From assembly GCF_042662125.1 (NCBI RefSeq), contig NZ_JBHSXL010000003.1, positions 410,109 through 474,108 on the forward strand: a DNA stretch of 64,000 nucleotides, written 5' to 3'. Both the position numbers and the translations under genes were made by a program. Positions 1 through 9,298 of this stretch are shown one piece after another. Below the pieces are notes generated by a model that did not search any database, was not told the DNA's origin, and saw only the letters and a program-made list of their open reading frames with translations. The DNA comes from Halopenitus salinus (lineage in GTDB: Archaea > Halobacteriota > Halobacteria > Halobacteriales > Haloferacaceae). Position 1 is the first letter of the stretch; each line of letters opens with the position of its first letter.

Positions 1-1
1 C

Positions 2-2410
2 GCCGACAGCGAGTCCGACCTCGACGTCGCCTCACTCCTCGAACGCGTGGATATGACGGACCCAGAGAGCCTCTGGGAGCTCTACCCGAAGGATGTCCGC
101 ATCGAAGACAAGAAAATCCTCGATCCATTCATGGGCGGCGGCACATCGCTCGTCGAAGCGTCTCGATTCGGCGCAGAGGTCGTCGGTAACGACTTGAATC
201 CCGTTGCTTGGTTCGTCACAAAGAAACAACTCGAAGCCGGCCAGACCGACGTCGAAGAGTTGGAAGGAGCCTTTGAGCAGGTGAAGGAAGATGTAGCCGA
301 CGAAATTACGCAGTACTACAAAACGCCCTGTCCGAACAGTGACCATGATGCCGACGTGATGTACAACTTCTGGGTAAAAGAATTGGACTGCGTCTCCTGC
401 GGACACACCGTTCCGTTGTTCAAGGACTATCGGATCGCAGCAGGCCGCTATGAGAACGATGACAAGTACAACGTTCTCTGTCCGGACTGTGGATCGGTCA
501 CCCTCGTGGATGACTGGCAGTCGGAGAGTGTATGTAACGATTGTGGTCATGATTTCGTCCCGAAAGAAGGGAATGTCTCACGCGGTGGAAAGTACAATTG
601 TCCGGATTGCGGGCAGAAGTATGGGATTAAAGATGCGATACAGGAACAGGACGGATACGATCTCCGGCTTTACGCAATTGAATACTACTGTGAGTGCTGC
701 GACGACTCCGGTAAAAACAGAGCGGCGTATAAGGGTTATAAACGCCCACAAGAAGCAGACGAGGAACTATTTGAGAAAGCAAAGGAAGAGTGGAAGCAGA
801 GTAAAGAACTACGCAACTACGTCCCGTCTGTAGATATTCGCCCGGGATGGTATACTGCATCAACTCAATTTGAAGGCTCTGCTCCCGGGGCCCATGATAT
901 TCTCCAATATGGATATGAAGAGTGGGCCGACATGTATAATGACAGACAGCTTCTGGCTCTCTCGAAATTACTTCAGAGCATCGATAAATTGGAGGATGAT
1001 AATCTCCGAGAGTTCCTTCTACTGTGCTTCTCTGAATCACTCAACTATAACTCAATGATGATTGGGTATAACCCAGCATATAATAAGGCCACCAACATTT
1101 TCAAGACGAATTCTTTTGATCCGCCAATCACCCCTCTTGAGAATAATGTCTGGGGATCTGAATACGGCACCGGTACATTTAGTGCTATGTGGGAGATGGT
1201 CAAGAAAGGTGTAGAATATGCGAACGAGCCCACAGAGCGGTATATCTCTGATGGAGATACACACGAAACACCACCATTCTCACAACCTATTGGTGAAGAA
1301 TCATCGGTGACTTGTAACGATCTCCGAGATTTGGAGTACGAAAACGAATTTGATTTGGTACTTACAGATCCCCCCTACTACGATAATATTCTCTACTCTG
1401 AGCTCTCGGACTATTTCTATGTATGGCAACGACAGCTCCTGAAAAAAGAATTTGAATGGTTCAACCCAACAGCGACTCCACGAGCCAAGAGTATTGTCTC
1501 GAACCCAGCCGAAAATAAGGATGTCAAAATATTTGAATCCGAACTTAAAGAAGGATTCGAGAGCATTCATACTGCTCTAAAAGACGATGGCGCACTTGCG
1601 TTCACTTACCACCATAGCGACTCCGAGTCATGGGGTGAATTGCTTGAAGCACTCTGTGAGGTCGGATTTGAAGTTACAGCAACTCATCCGGTATCCGCAG
1701 ATATTGAGAAATTCATTCAAGGAGAAGCAGTCTCGTTTGATATTATCGTAGTTGCTAGGCCAACAACTGAGCGAACATCGGCTTCTTGGAAATCTCTCCG
1801 CCGAGACATCTACCGCACGGCCCGCCGCACACGCAAGCAACTCGAAGAGAACCGTGAGCTCTCCCGTGGTGACATTGGAGTGATGGAGATGGGCGCGTGT
1901 TTCCGTGAGTACTCCAAGCATCACGGTAAGGTACAGCGCGACGGTGAGATAATGTCCGCAAAGGAGGTCGTGCAAGAGATCTACGGCATCATTCAGGAGG
2001 CCAGCGACATCGGCGTCGAAGATGTGTTTATTGATCTGCTCGATAGTCCCGATCCATCGTTCGACGACATCAATAAGCTCTGTCGTGGCACCAATGCCAC
2101 GCCAGAGGACCTCAAAGAGATGTGTCTGTACAACACCGACGACGGCTTCGAACTTGGGACGTGGGACAATGAAAAGCGTCGGGCGTATATCGAAGAGCGG
2201 ACCAACGGCAACGGCGATGAACATCTCTCAAATCTCGACAAGCTCCAATTCCTCCGGTACCGGTACGAGAAGGGACAGGCCGTCCAAAACTACGTTGACA
2301 AGTGGGGTGTCGATGACGATCTCCGCGAGCTCGCCGGACGGCTCGCGGACGTGACTGGTGACGACACCTATACGCGCGTACTCGGCGACCGAGACATCAC
2401 GAGCTACTGA
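2..2410 (+). CDS. DUF1156-type DNA (adenine) methylase, 5' end outside window
   Basis: The reading frame is open to the first base, so the true start lies upstream; a GTG at 47 is only an internal codon. Motif I of an amino-methyltransferase (DPFMGGGT) is at 122-145, and the catalytic DPPYY motif is at 1367-1381. Between them lie about five CxxC pairs (roughly 330-620), which look like zinc ribbons inserted in the catalytic domain. Large methylases with this layout belong, as I recall them, to the DUF1156 group found in haloarchaeal defence cassettes with a DUF499 ATPase; any such partner would be upstream of the window. Likely N6-adenine or N4-cytosine DNA methylation (inference). The middle of the gene (about 650-1780) is AT-richer than both ends, suggesting recombination between alleles. 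An HNH nuclease follows 98 bp downstream. Confidence 0.8.
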   Translation, partial: ADSESDLDVASLLERVDMTDPESLWELYPKDVRIEDKKILDPFMGGGTSLVEASRFGAEVVGNDLNPVAWFVTKKQLEAGQTDVEELEGAFEQVKEDVADEITQYYKTPCPNSDHDADVMYNFWVKELDCVSCGHTVPLFKDYRIAAGRYENDDKYNVLCPDCGSVTLVDDWQSESVCNDCGHDFVPKEGNVSRGGKYNCPDCGQKYGIKDAIQEQDGYDLRLYAIEYYCECCDDSGKNRAAYKGYKRPQEADEELFEKAKEEWKQSKELRNYVPSVDIRPGWYTASTQFEGSAPGAHDILQYGYEEWADMYNDRQLLALSKLLQSIDKLEDDNLREFLLLCFSESLNYNSMMIGYNPAYNKATNIFKTNSFDPPITPLENNVWGSEYGTGTFSAMWEMVKKGVEYANEPTERYISDGDTHETPPFSQPIGEESSVTCNDLRDLEYENEFDLVLTDPPYYDNILYSELSDYFYVWQRQLLKKEFEWFNPTATPRAKSIVSNPAENKDVKIFESELKEGFESIHTALKDDGALAFTYHHSDSESWGELLEALCEVGFEVTATHPVSADIEKFIQGEAVSFDIIVVARPTTERTSASWKSLRRDIYRTARRTRKQLEENRELSRGDIGVMEMGACFREYSKHHGKVQRDGEIMSAKEVVQEIYGIIQEASDIGVEDVFIDLLDSPDPSFDDINKLCRGTNATPEDLKEMCLYNTDDGFELGTWDNEKRRAYIEERTNGNGDEHLSNLDKLQFLRYRYEKGQAVQNYVDKWGVDDDLRELAGRLADVTGDDTYTRVLGDRDITSY

Positions 2411-2508
2411 AGCGAGGAGCAGGTTAATTTCCCAGTCGATGATAACTCACACACTGATGCTGGGCATCACAGAAATAAACCCAGACAACCTCGATTGAAA
2501 CAAGAGAT

Positions 2509-2949
2509 ATGTCCGATAGCACGCACCAAGACCGAAAGCAACGGTTCGAACAGATCGCACTCTCAGTCCGAAACAGGGACGCTGGTAGATGTCGGTGGTG
2601 CGAGACGACAGAAGGTGATGAGCGGTTGAGCGTACATCACCTCATCCCAGATTCGCGCATCCCTGACCGATTCGATGCTCACCTTCCGGTAAACCTCGTT
2701 TCGTTATGCCAATCATGTCACTCCGAGCTTGAGTCTCGTTCATTGGACTACCAACTTCGTGTTCTTGATGTAGAAGACCGAGAAGAACTGATGCTCTCTG
2801 AGACAACTCGGAATGCGCTGAACGTACGGCTGAATAAAATTGGTTCGGCCGAGGTCTCGGTGAAGGGCATTTCAAAGGTTGAGTCGCAGGAATTCATTGA
2901 CGAAGACCTCACCAGCACGGAGTCTCAACGAGGGCTCTCCGAATTCTAA
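2509..2949 (+). CDS. HNH endonuclease (146 aa)
   Basis: A compact HNH nuclease. Cys28/Cys31 and Cys67/Cys70 form the structural zinc site, His43-His44 and Asn62 are the catalytic HNH residues, and His71 follows the second CxxC. The C-terminal 60 residues have no recognisable domain. It lies on the same strand as the upstream methylase, with a TATA-like AAATAAAC about 32 bp before the ATG, so it may have its own promoter. Being next to a DNA methylase, it could be the restriction partner of that enzyme, or a separate cargo gene. Catalytic residues are all present, so it should be active. Confidence 0.85.
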   Translation: MSDSTHQDRKQRFEQIALSVRNRDAGRCRWCETTEGDERLSVHHLIPDSRIPDRFDAHLPVNLVSLCQSCHSELESRSLDYQLRVLDVEDREELMLSETTRNALNVRLNKIGSAEVSVKGISKVESQEFIDEDLTSTESQRGLSEF

Positions 2950-3186
2950 CGGCGATTGGTAGTGTTGTGGAATTGAAGTCATGGAAAATCCCCTCGTACA
3001 ATTCTGTTCAACCCAGAGGTTAGCCGATTATACCGTGTCTTCGAAGAGATGAGTATGAAGAACATGTATCTCTCCTTCAGAGAGGTAGAAATCAGGTGTT
3101 TTTGTGTACTCACGGGGTAGTTTTTGTATTCCTTCCCAGCAATCAGGTACCCAATCTTATGGCTCCCTCGTGTGTCCTTTGATGAG

Positions 3187-3588
3187 ATGGTCGAACAACT
3201 ATCGGCAAATCTGATGGAAGCGTTCATCTACGGTCTCATAGCTGCCTCGATTAGCGGCATAATCTTCGAAAGTGGAGATCGCTATACCAAGACAGCATGG
3301 TCCGGAGATCAGTTTGCGGGCAAGATCGAAGCACTCCCATTCTTCCTTGCCACGTTCTTTCTTGGTCTGTTCATCAAGTACGGCGAAGGTGTGATTGGAG
3401 CAGAAGTTTCAGCTCTCACTCAAAGCTTTATCGCCGGTCAACGAATTGGTCTCATTTTGATTTTCGGCATGATCGCGTTCAATGCCTCGGTAGACAATTT
3501 TCGATACACAGACCTAAAATCGCTCATGATTATGGGAATTGGTGGATTGCTATTCCTTCGACCAGAGATGATCTATACCGTTGTGTGA
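3187..3588 (+). CDS. Small multi-pass membrane protein (133 aa)
   Basis: I do not recognise the family. About four hydrophobic segments are visible: residues about 13-28, 47-65, 80-100 and 113-130. An in-frame ATG further upstream (3124) would add 21 residues, but the ATG at 3187 begins just before the first amphipathic stretch and is preferred. The gene sits between an HNH nuclease and a convergent McrBC operon. No cytosolic domain is present, so any role would be membrane-located. It could be a membrane effector or an unrelated cargo gene. Confidence 0.55.
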   Translation: MVEQLSANLMEAFIYGLIAASISGIIFESGDRYTKTAWSGDQFAGKIEALPFFLATFFLGLFIKYGEGVIGAEVSALTQSFIAGQRIGLILIFGMIAFNASVDNFRYTDLKSLMIMGIGGLLFLRPEMIYTVV

Positions 3589-3665
3589 GCCTTTTCGATT
3601 GGGAGTCTCTGTATGGCCAAGCGACAGCAACCCGTTTTTTATCCTGTGAAACTGTGAATCAACTA

Positions 3666-4049
3666 ATGGCAGGACCCGGACAGATTCCCGGACGCTACAA
3701 TCTCGTCATCGAGGGCACGCACGACACCTTCGATCACCGAATGCCGATCGAGGAGTTCATCGAACGCCTTCAGAAAGACGATGTCCCGGATGAAGTCTCC
3801 GTAATCGGCCTCGAAGACGCCCTCTCGGACAACGAACTCCGTACTGAGCTCAATAGTGCAATGGATCGACGAGCGAACGATTTAGAGTACCAGAATCCGA
3901 CGGTTCAGTTCGTCGTTGAGGGGTCGTTCCATCGCCAGGGAAAGACGTACGACCTTCGCTACGATGACCAGCTCCACTCCTTACAGGATGTGTTTGGGGC
4001 ACAAATCGAACGAGAAGGAGATGGAGACTGGCTCGTTACGCCTTTCTGA
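3666..4049 (+). CDS. Hypothetical acidic protein (127 aa)
   Basis: An acidic soluble protein with no recognised domain. Start chosen at 3666 because a TATA-like TTTTTATC is centred about 27 bp upstream (3636-3643), typical of a leaderless haloarchaeal transcript; the longer frame reaching back to 3297 overlaps the membrane gene and is rejected. It ends 7 bp from the stop of convergent mcrC. It has residues such as FVVEGSFH and DLRYDD in a beta-rich C-terminal half. It could be an accessory factor of the McrBC locus, but nothing in the sequence proves this. Confidence 0.55.
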   Translation: MAGPGQIPGRYNLVIEGTHDTFDHRMPIEEFIERLQKDDVPDEVSVIGLEDALSDNELRTELNSAMDRRANDLEYQNPTVQFVVEGSFHRQGKTYDLRYDDQLHSLQDVFGAQIEREGDGDWLVTPF

Positions 4050-4056
4050 GGTCCAC

Positions 4057-5817
4057 TCACAGAAGCTTCAACGGCCCTTCCTTCTCGACTTCCCCTGTAT
4101 CCCTCTTGAGGAAGTATAGGTCGATCCAATCTTGATGGTCTTCCTCATAGAAGACGGGGAGACAGGTCCACGTGTACTCGTTACGTCGCTCACAGCGAGT
4201 TTCGATCTGGTCTCGCGTCCAATCCCCGTCATGCTCTAAGTCGTAGCGGTTCCGAACGTTGTACGAGTGCTCGTCGGCGGCCGCTTTTACCACCCGAAGT
4301 GAGAAGTCTCGGAGGTCTTGGAATGTGAAGGGGCCATTCATGTCGGTAGCCCTACTGAGGTCGCTCTCCTTCACACCGTCCAAGCAAAGCTTGTTCTCCG
4401 CGATTGCGTAGAACGGTTCAAGTTCCGGATGGATATCTGCGAGAACGCTATGGAGATACTCGTGTACGACTTCGTCGTACTTGTCTAGTGAGAAGTCGCC
4501 TGTCGGGGAGATTATTTCCAACTCTGCGCCGGTCTGTGTGACTCGACGTCGTCGTGGTTCGAGCAACGGGCAGAGGAAGGCGAGTCTGTCGGCGTGGAGG
4601 AGATACGCGTAGCTGAACAACCGCGATCGTGATGGAGACTCCTTGACCGGGTCGTGCCCTTCTGCGTAGTATTTCGAGTCGAGGACAGCGATGGTCTCTT
4701 TCCCCTCTTGGAGGGCGTGGTCGGGCGCGTGGTAGATTTGGTTCTCGCCCTCGAAGGGATTGACCGACGGCGACGACGAGGGTTTGACGTTGGCGACCGA
4801 ATCGAAATGGTCGTAGGACTTGATATAGGCGAGTTCGCGTTCGATCACCACCTGGGAGTACTGCTCGAACAGCGACTCCATGTTCAAGACGTAGTCCACG
4901 ACCAACTCTCGGGGCCCGTCCTTGAGCTGCTGGCCGAGCGACGACGACAATACCGCCTTTGCGACGTCGAACGCCTTCCGGTAGTACTGGCGTTGTTTCG
5001 GAAGGTCACCGAGTGTGATGCGTCGATACTCGTCGATGCGGCCCAGTCCGCTGTCAACACCCATGCCCTCCAAGCGTTCGACCTCTCGATGAACTTCCGA
5101 GAAGATGCGATCGTAGCCGGGATGGTCGTACTCCGAGGCATTCTGTCGGAACAGTCGGAGCAGCGTCTTCCCTGCGTAGTGGAGCAGCGAGTTGGCGGCG
5201 TTGTCGTACTCTGTTTCGTTTCGGATCCAATTCGGCTCGACAGTTCCCCGGGCGTGATTCAACAGGGTTTGTTCGACATCAATCTCTCCTCGTCCTTCGA
5301 GGCTGTTGGTCCGCCGCAAGATTAGGTCTCGAATGTACCCGTTGCGTTGGATCGTCTCAAGTCCCTCCAAGTAGTTTATCGCCATCACGACGAGCACGTC
5401 TTCGAGTTCGATATCGTCAGAGAGGAAATCCTGAAGCGGAATGCCGTGGTAGTCGATCGAACGGTTCTGATCGTATACCGCCAGGAGCATGTCGAATATC
5501 GGGCCCCAGTCGATCTTCGGGGTAATCGTGACCTTCGACGACGGGGTCAGGCTCACTGCCCCGACGATATCGGTCGCAGAAACGTGGATGACGTCGCCGT
5601 CGTCGCCTTCCACGGTTACCGTGATAACGTCGTACTGCTGGTCGGAGTCGAGAGCATTCTGGCGCTTCGTGAACACGCCGGGACTCTCTCGTGTGAAAGA
5701 CGCGCGACGAAGCTGATCAGTGATGGACGACGGACAGTCCTCTATCCGGATTTCCCCCCGCTCAGGGACGTCGAATGTATCCCGCCCGTACTGATAGACT
5801 TCGTCGACGGCACTCAT
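4057..5817 (-). CDS. mcrC: McrC-like subunit of a McrBC modification-dependent restriction system
   Basis: A 586-residue McrC-family protein. McrC binds and stimulates the McrB GTPase ring and supplies the PD-(D/E)xK nuclease that cuts methylated DNA. The nuclease core is visible near residues 359-380: an acidic residue in HAPDH, then DSKYY as the (D/E)xK element. The N-terminal half contains the SLTPSSKVTITPKIDWG type beta segment common in McrC. The start ATG overlaps the mcrB stop by one base (TAATG), so the two are translationally coupled. The protein is longer than Escherichia coli McrC (about 350 residues), as is common in the McrC families of archaea. The last residues lie 7 bp from a convergent hypothetical gene. 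Confidence 0.88.
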   Translation of the reverse strand: MSAVDEVYQYGRDTFDVPERGEIRIEDCPSSITDQLRRASFTRESPGVFTKRQNALDSDQQYDVITVTVEGDDGDVIHVSATDIVGAVSLTPSSKVTITPKIDWGPIFDMLLAVYDQNRSIDYHGIPLQDFLSDDIELEDVLVVMAINYLEGLETIQRNGYIRDLILRRTNSLEGRGEIDVEQTLLNHARGTVEPNWIRNETEYDNAANSLLHYAGKTLLRLFRQNASEYDHPGYDRIFSEVHREVERLEGMGVDSGLGRIDEYRRITLGDLPKQRQYYRKAFDVAKAVLSSSLGQQLKDGPRELVVDYVLNMESLFEQYSQVVIERELAYIKSYDHFDSVANVKPSSSPSVNPFEGENQIYHAPDHALQEGKETIAVLDSKYYAEGHDPVKESPSRSRLFSYAYLLHADRLAFLCPLLEPRRRRVTQTGAELEIISPTGDFSLDKYDEVVHEYLHSVLADIHPELEPFYAIAENKLCLDGVKESDLSRATDMNGPFTFQDLRDFSLRVVKAAADEHSYNVRNRYDLEHDGDWTRDQIETRCERRNEYTWTCLPVFYEEDHQDWIDLYFLKRDTGEVEKEGPLKLL

Positions 5818-7049
5818 TACTCGTAGGAACCCATCTGGCGTCGCTCCTGTTCAAGTTCACGTTCGGCGAGTTCAGCAGCCGGGGAGAGGTCGAATTCCTC
5901 GAACTCATCATTCAGCGCCCGGTAGTGTTCCGCGATTCGTTCCACCTGCGGGAACGCTGCGGAGTTCAACAGCCGGGGAACGATGTAGGTTCGGAAGGCC
6001 TGTCCAACCGAATCGGTCTGGTCGTACTCGTACTCCCCGCCTTCTCGGCAGGCGACACCGACGAAGACGGCGACATCGCGGTAGTGCATCGGGCCAAATC
6101 GCATGATTGAACCCTGTGCCGTGGACTCGTTGCCGTGGTTGATCCCTTCGTAGTCCCGCTCAAACAGACGGAGTAACTCGGCGTCGTCGATGTCGGTCTG
6201 TCCCGAAATGTGCGTGTCGAGCCAGTCTTTGAACAGTTGGCGTCGCTTGTCCTCTTCGTACTCGTCCAACTCGATCATGGCGAATCGGCGGGTGATCGCG
6301 TTATCGAGTTCATTCACGGTTCGGTCCGACATGTTCATTGTACAGATAATGTTCACCCGCTCGTCGAGTTCGATGGTCTCTCCCTCATCAGTCTCGAAAA
6401 TCGTCTGGTGCGGGTTTTCGATCGCGGTGTAAAGAGGTCCGAAGATCTTCGAGATGTCGGCCCTGGTGATCTCGTCGAGGATGACTCCGTATTCGACGTC
6501 GAACCGGCGAGCTCGTTGAACACCCTCCGAGACACAGCCGAGCTTGGTCCGGTAGCTGAGCGATTCACCGGTGTAGTCCGGACTGATTCCGCCGATGATG
6601 TCCGACGGCGTCCATGAGGGTGTCGCGGTGTGGAGTGAGTATCCAATACCTGTTTCCCGGGCCAACTGCTTCGCAAACGTCGTCTTCCCGGTCCCCGTGG
6701 GTCCGTAGAGGACGACGGGTTTGCCGGCTTCGAGGGCGACCTTGGCGTTTCGCACGACATCTTCGGGGACGAGGATGTCTTCAGGTGTCTCATCACCGCG
6801 AAGACTGACGAGACGCTTCAATCGATCTGATGCGAGACGTGACTCTAGGACTGCCTGCCGGACGTTTCCGAGACCGCGTTTCCCATCGTGGGCTATGTCG
6901 AGTTCTTGCTCCTCGATGAGATACAGAAGGACTTCCTCATTCTCAGCGTTCTCGATTGCTTCAACGACATCGCCCTCGACACGCCGGAGGATGTTGATCT
7001 CTTCCTTAGCCTGCTCAAGCGTGTACGTGTCGTCAGACGAATTACCCAT
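5817..7049 (-). CDS. mcrB: McrB-like AAA+ GTPase, compact form
   Basis: A 410-residue AAA+ motor of the McrB family. Walker A GPTGTGKT is at 116-123, Walker B (VILDEITRADI) at about 189-199, the McrB-type MNxxD GTP signature at 238-242, and an arginine-finger stretch ITRRF at about 252-256. The first 90 residues are helical and do not resemble the DUF3578 or EVE/YTH reader domains that normally recognise modified DNA, so target recognition may rest with McrC or with an unrecognised reader. It is the first gene of the two-gene operon and starts 24 bp after a strong TATA box. Confidence 0.88.
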   Translation of the reverse strand: MGNSSDDTYTLEQAKEEINILRRVEGDVVEAIENAENEEVLLYLIEEQELDIAHDGKRGLGNVRQAVLESRLASDRLKRLVSLRGDETPEDILVPEDVVRNAKVALEAGKPVVLYGPTGTGKTTFAKQLARETGIGYSLHTATPSWTPSDIIGGISPDYTGESLSYRTKLGCVSEGVQRARRFDVEYGVILDEITRADISKIFGPLYTAIENPHQTIFETDEGETIELDERVNIICTMNMSDRTVNELDNAITRRFAMIELDEYEEDKRRQLFKDWLDTHISGQTDIDDAELLRLFERDYEGINHGNESTAQGSIMRFGPMHYRDVAVFVGVACREGGEYEYDQTDSVGQAFRTYIVPRLLNSAAFPQVERIAEHYRALNDEFEEFDLSPAAELAERELEQERRQMGSYE

Positions 7050-7072
7050 TTTCAGATAGGTATAGCCGAGGA

Positions 7073-7080
7073 TATATAAA
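7073..7080 (-). promoter_or_regulatory. TATA box of the mcrBC operon
   Basis: Read on the minus strand this is TTTATATA, centred about 27-28 bp before the mcrB ATG at 7049. That spacing predicts a transcript starting at or next to the start codon, as expected for leaderless haloarchaeal genes, and fixes the mcrB start. Confidence 0.6.
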
Positions 7081-7354
7081 ATCCGTCTCAGGCAGTCTAT
7101 TCTTTAGTATGGTATCGAAACTGCGCAGACGACGGAATATCCAATTATTGAACTGGTCCCCACCTTCTCGTCAAACACCATCTAGCGCTGGTGTCTCAAC
7201 CCGGCGTGATTGTGGAGAGTGGATCCCTTCCGACGAGTGTACACTGTGGTGTGTACCTCTCACCTCAGTATGTAGTCACCTGGTATTGAATATCTGAGAC
7301 GTGAGGATATCGTCTCCGTCACGGTCACTTGTCATCAACGAGTTTAGTCTGCGC

Positions 7355-7375
7355 CGGCTCTGTTGAAATCCTCTT
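7355..7375 (+). repeat. IS-like terminal repeat (left-facing copy)
   Basis: GGCTCTGTTGAAATCCTCTT is the clearest copy of a terminal-repeat motif that recurs across the island. It resembles the IS6-family terminal consensus GGTTCTGTTGCAAA (established knowledge, from memory). The degenerate opposite end is at 9275-9298, so the pair brackets the histidine kinase gene. No transposase is present between them. The rest of 7081-7504 has no supported gene: several short open frames exist but none has a recognisable protein. Confidence 0.55.
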
Positions 7376-7398
7376 CGAGGAACACGTTCTGCCCGAGT

Positions 7399-7473
7399 TC
7401 CGGCCAGTACAGATGAAGCACAGATCGCTCAGTACAGGGGACTCACGAATCGCTCAGTGCAGCGGACACATTT
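7399..7473 (+). repeat. 25-bp tandem repeat array, copy 1
   Basis: Two good units with a period of 25 bp begin at 7424 and 7449 (core CGCTCAGTACAGGGGACTCA), with a decayed unit before them and a fragment (GTCAGTACAG) near 7493. The same repeat with the same 25-bp period is found at 26479-26550, and a single unit at 14414-14437. All copies have the same orientation. This copy lies just past the stop codon of the histidine kinase gene. Confidence 0.6.
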
Positions 7474-7504
7474 TGCAGAACAGTCAGAGCCTGTCAGTAC
7501 AGAA

Positions 7505-9154
7505 TCACGCTACGGTTTCAACGCCGAGGATCTCGAAGCGAACTCCACCGGTCTCACTCTCAGTCACCTGTATCTTCCACCCATGTGCAGCAACTGTCTC
7601 GGCGACGATAGCGAGTCCAAACCCGGTCCCTTCCTCGCGGGTCGTATACCCCGGGTCGAACACGGACTCACGGTCACTCTCAGGGATACCGGGCCCATCA
7701 TCAGCCACGTAAAATCCCGGCCGGTCAGGAAGCACTCCGACGGAGACCGTCACGTCCGGGCCGCCGTGATCGATTGAATTCCGAAACAGGTTCTCGAACA
7801 GTCGTTGGAGCCGTGTCGGGTCCGCTTTGAACGTCAGGTCGTCCTCGACACGTAACTCGGCAGCGTTTGTCTCAACCATCTCCCAACTGTTCTGTGCGAC
7901 CGACGAGAGCAACACTGCATCCCACTGCTCGACTGGTTGGCCATCACGGGCGAGCGAGAGAATTTGCCTAATTAGGTCCTCCATCCGAGTTAGCGCCCGT
8001 TCGATGGCTGCTGCGTGTTCATTCTCTGCAACCTCCTCGACATCCTCGCGGAGTAATTCGAACCGCCCTGTGGCCACGTTGAGAGGATTACGGAGGTCGT
8101 GACTCACTAAACTGGCAAACTGTTCGAGACGTTCGTTCTGTCGCACTAATTCCTCACGATACCGCTCACGGTCAGTCACGTCGGTCAGAAGGATGGTTCG
8201 GCCGAGCCCAGCTTTTGCTGTCCCATACGGTGTCTCTGTAACATGGTAATACCGGGGGCGGTCCTCTTGTTGGAGTTTCAAAATAGCGTCGTCGCTGTCA
8301 AGACAGTCAGCTACTCGTGGAAGTGTCGTCTTCAGAGGGGTGCCCTCGGCACCGTCAAGGTCAGGGAAGAGGGTCTGCGCAGCGCGATTCGTGTCTCGAA
8401 TGTGGTTGCTCGCGTCAAGTGCAATAATTGGCTCGTCCCGTTCGCCGGCCAATTGGATGGCATCGAACTGGTCGATATAGACGAACGCGACACCAACGGC
8501 GAAGACGGCGACCCCGAGCGGCTCGTAGGTAATGTCGATGAGGTAGGGCGTGGTGTACCCGATGATATCGAACACGACGGGCAGGCCGGTGATTCCAACG
8601 AGAGCGAGGAGCGCTCGTGTGTCGAGATCGATCTCGGTGAACAGTTCCAACAGCATGAAATAGCCGACAAAGGCGAGTGCATACGAGAGCCCCATTGCAG
8701 TCCAATGTAGCGGCCCTGTGTACACGGACAGATGAGGGAACGGGGTGGCGACGGCTGTCGTCGTGAAGTATCCTTGGTGGAGAGGATTGGTGACCTTCAC
8801 CGCGACAAGTACGATGTAGACGGCGATAGCAAGGCGACGGTATGTCGGATTTCGATGGTAGGTCCGACCAGTATACGCTGAACAGAAGTAGAGCCATGCG
8901 CCGACAGCTGCGAGTCCCAGCACGAGCCCGAACGTATACCACGCGAGTTTGAGTGATATCGTTGGAGAGACGAGAAATCCGACGTGAGCGGTCGCCCACC
9001 CGCCGCTAGTCAGGAGGAGTGCCCACAATCCCCGTCGCGTATCAGCATTTGTGATACGTTGAAGGCGTGTGAGACTTATAAAACAGGCCAATGCAGCCAC
9101 GACGAAGAGACCAACATAGAGCAGAAAGAGAGGAGATGTCGTCGAGACAGCCAT
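7505..9154 (-). CDS. Membrane histidine kinase with N-terminal 7TM region and PAS domain
   Basis: A 549-residue sensor kinase. Residues about 1-225 hold seven hydrophobic segments typical of the haloarchaeal 7TM histidine-kinase sensor region; a PAS domain follows (about 230-325); then HisKA with VSHDLRNPLN (phospho-acceptor His near residue 350), and a HATPase domain with N-box LFRNSIDHGG and G-boxes DDGPGIP and GTGFGLAIV. All catalytic elements are present. No response regulator is adjacent, so the partner is elsewhere. It stands alone between inverted IS-like ends, and so looks like a mobile passenger gene rather than part of the restriction loci. Confidence 0.88.
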   Translation of the reverse strand: MAVSTTSPLFLLYVGLFVVAALACFISLTRLQRITNADTRRGLWALLLTSGGWATAHVGFLVSPTISLKLAWYTFGLVLGLAAVGAWLYFCSAYTGRTYHRNPTYRRLAIAVYIVLVAVKVTNPLHQGYFTTTAVATPFPHLSVYTGPLHWTAMGLSYALAFVGYFMLLELFTEIDLDTRALLALVGITGLPVVFDIIGYTTPYLIDITYEPLGVAVFAVGVAFVYIDQFDAIQLAGERDEPIIALDASNHIRDTNRAAQTLFPDLDGAEGTPLKTTLPRVADCLDSDDAILKLQQEDRPRYYHVTETPYGTAKAGLGRTILLTDVTDRERYREELVRQNERLEQFASLVSHDLRNPLNVATGRFELLREDVEEVAENEHAAAIERALTRMEDLIRQILSLARDGQPVEQWDAVLLSSVAQNSWEMVETNAAELRVEDDLTFKADPTRLQRLFENLFRNSIDHGGPDVTVSVGVLPDRPGFYVADDGPGIPESDRESVFDPGYTTREEGTGFGLAIVAETVAAHGWKIQVTESETGGVRFEILGVETVA

Positions 9155-9274
9155 ATTGGACCGTCCCGGGGGCCAGAGTAATACTTTATGAATCTGTAAG
9201 GTGACGATGTCTTGATAGCGCGTGATAGACGCGCAGTCTTCAGCGACTGGCTATTTCGGGTGAGAATATATTTG

Positions 9275-9298
9275 AAGAATAGTATTTCAACAGAGTTT
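9275..9298 (-). repeat. Degenerate IS-like terminal repeat (right end)
   Basis: On the minus strand this reads CTCTGTTGAAATACTATTCT, matching the 7355 copy at most positions but with two decayed bases in the first ten. It faces the 7355 copy across the histidine kinase gene. The surrounding stretch 9155-9554 has no gene I can support; it is AT-rich and probably holds the kinase promoter (CTTTATG near 9184-9190) on its left side. Confidence 0.4.

Noticed and set aside
7109..7777. Short plus-strand frames between mcrB and the histidine kinase gene
   Set aside because: They have no recognisable domain, partly overlap the kinase gene in antisense, and cross IS-like and tandem repeats.
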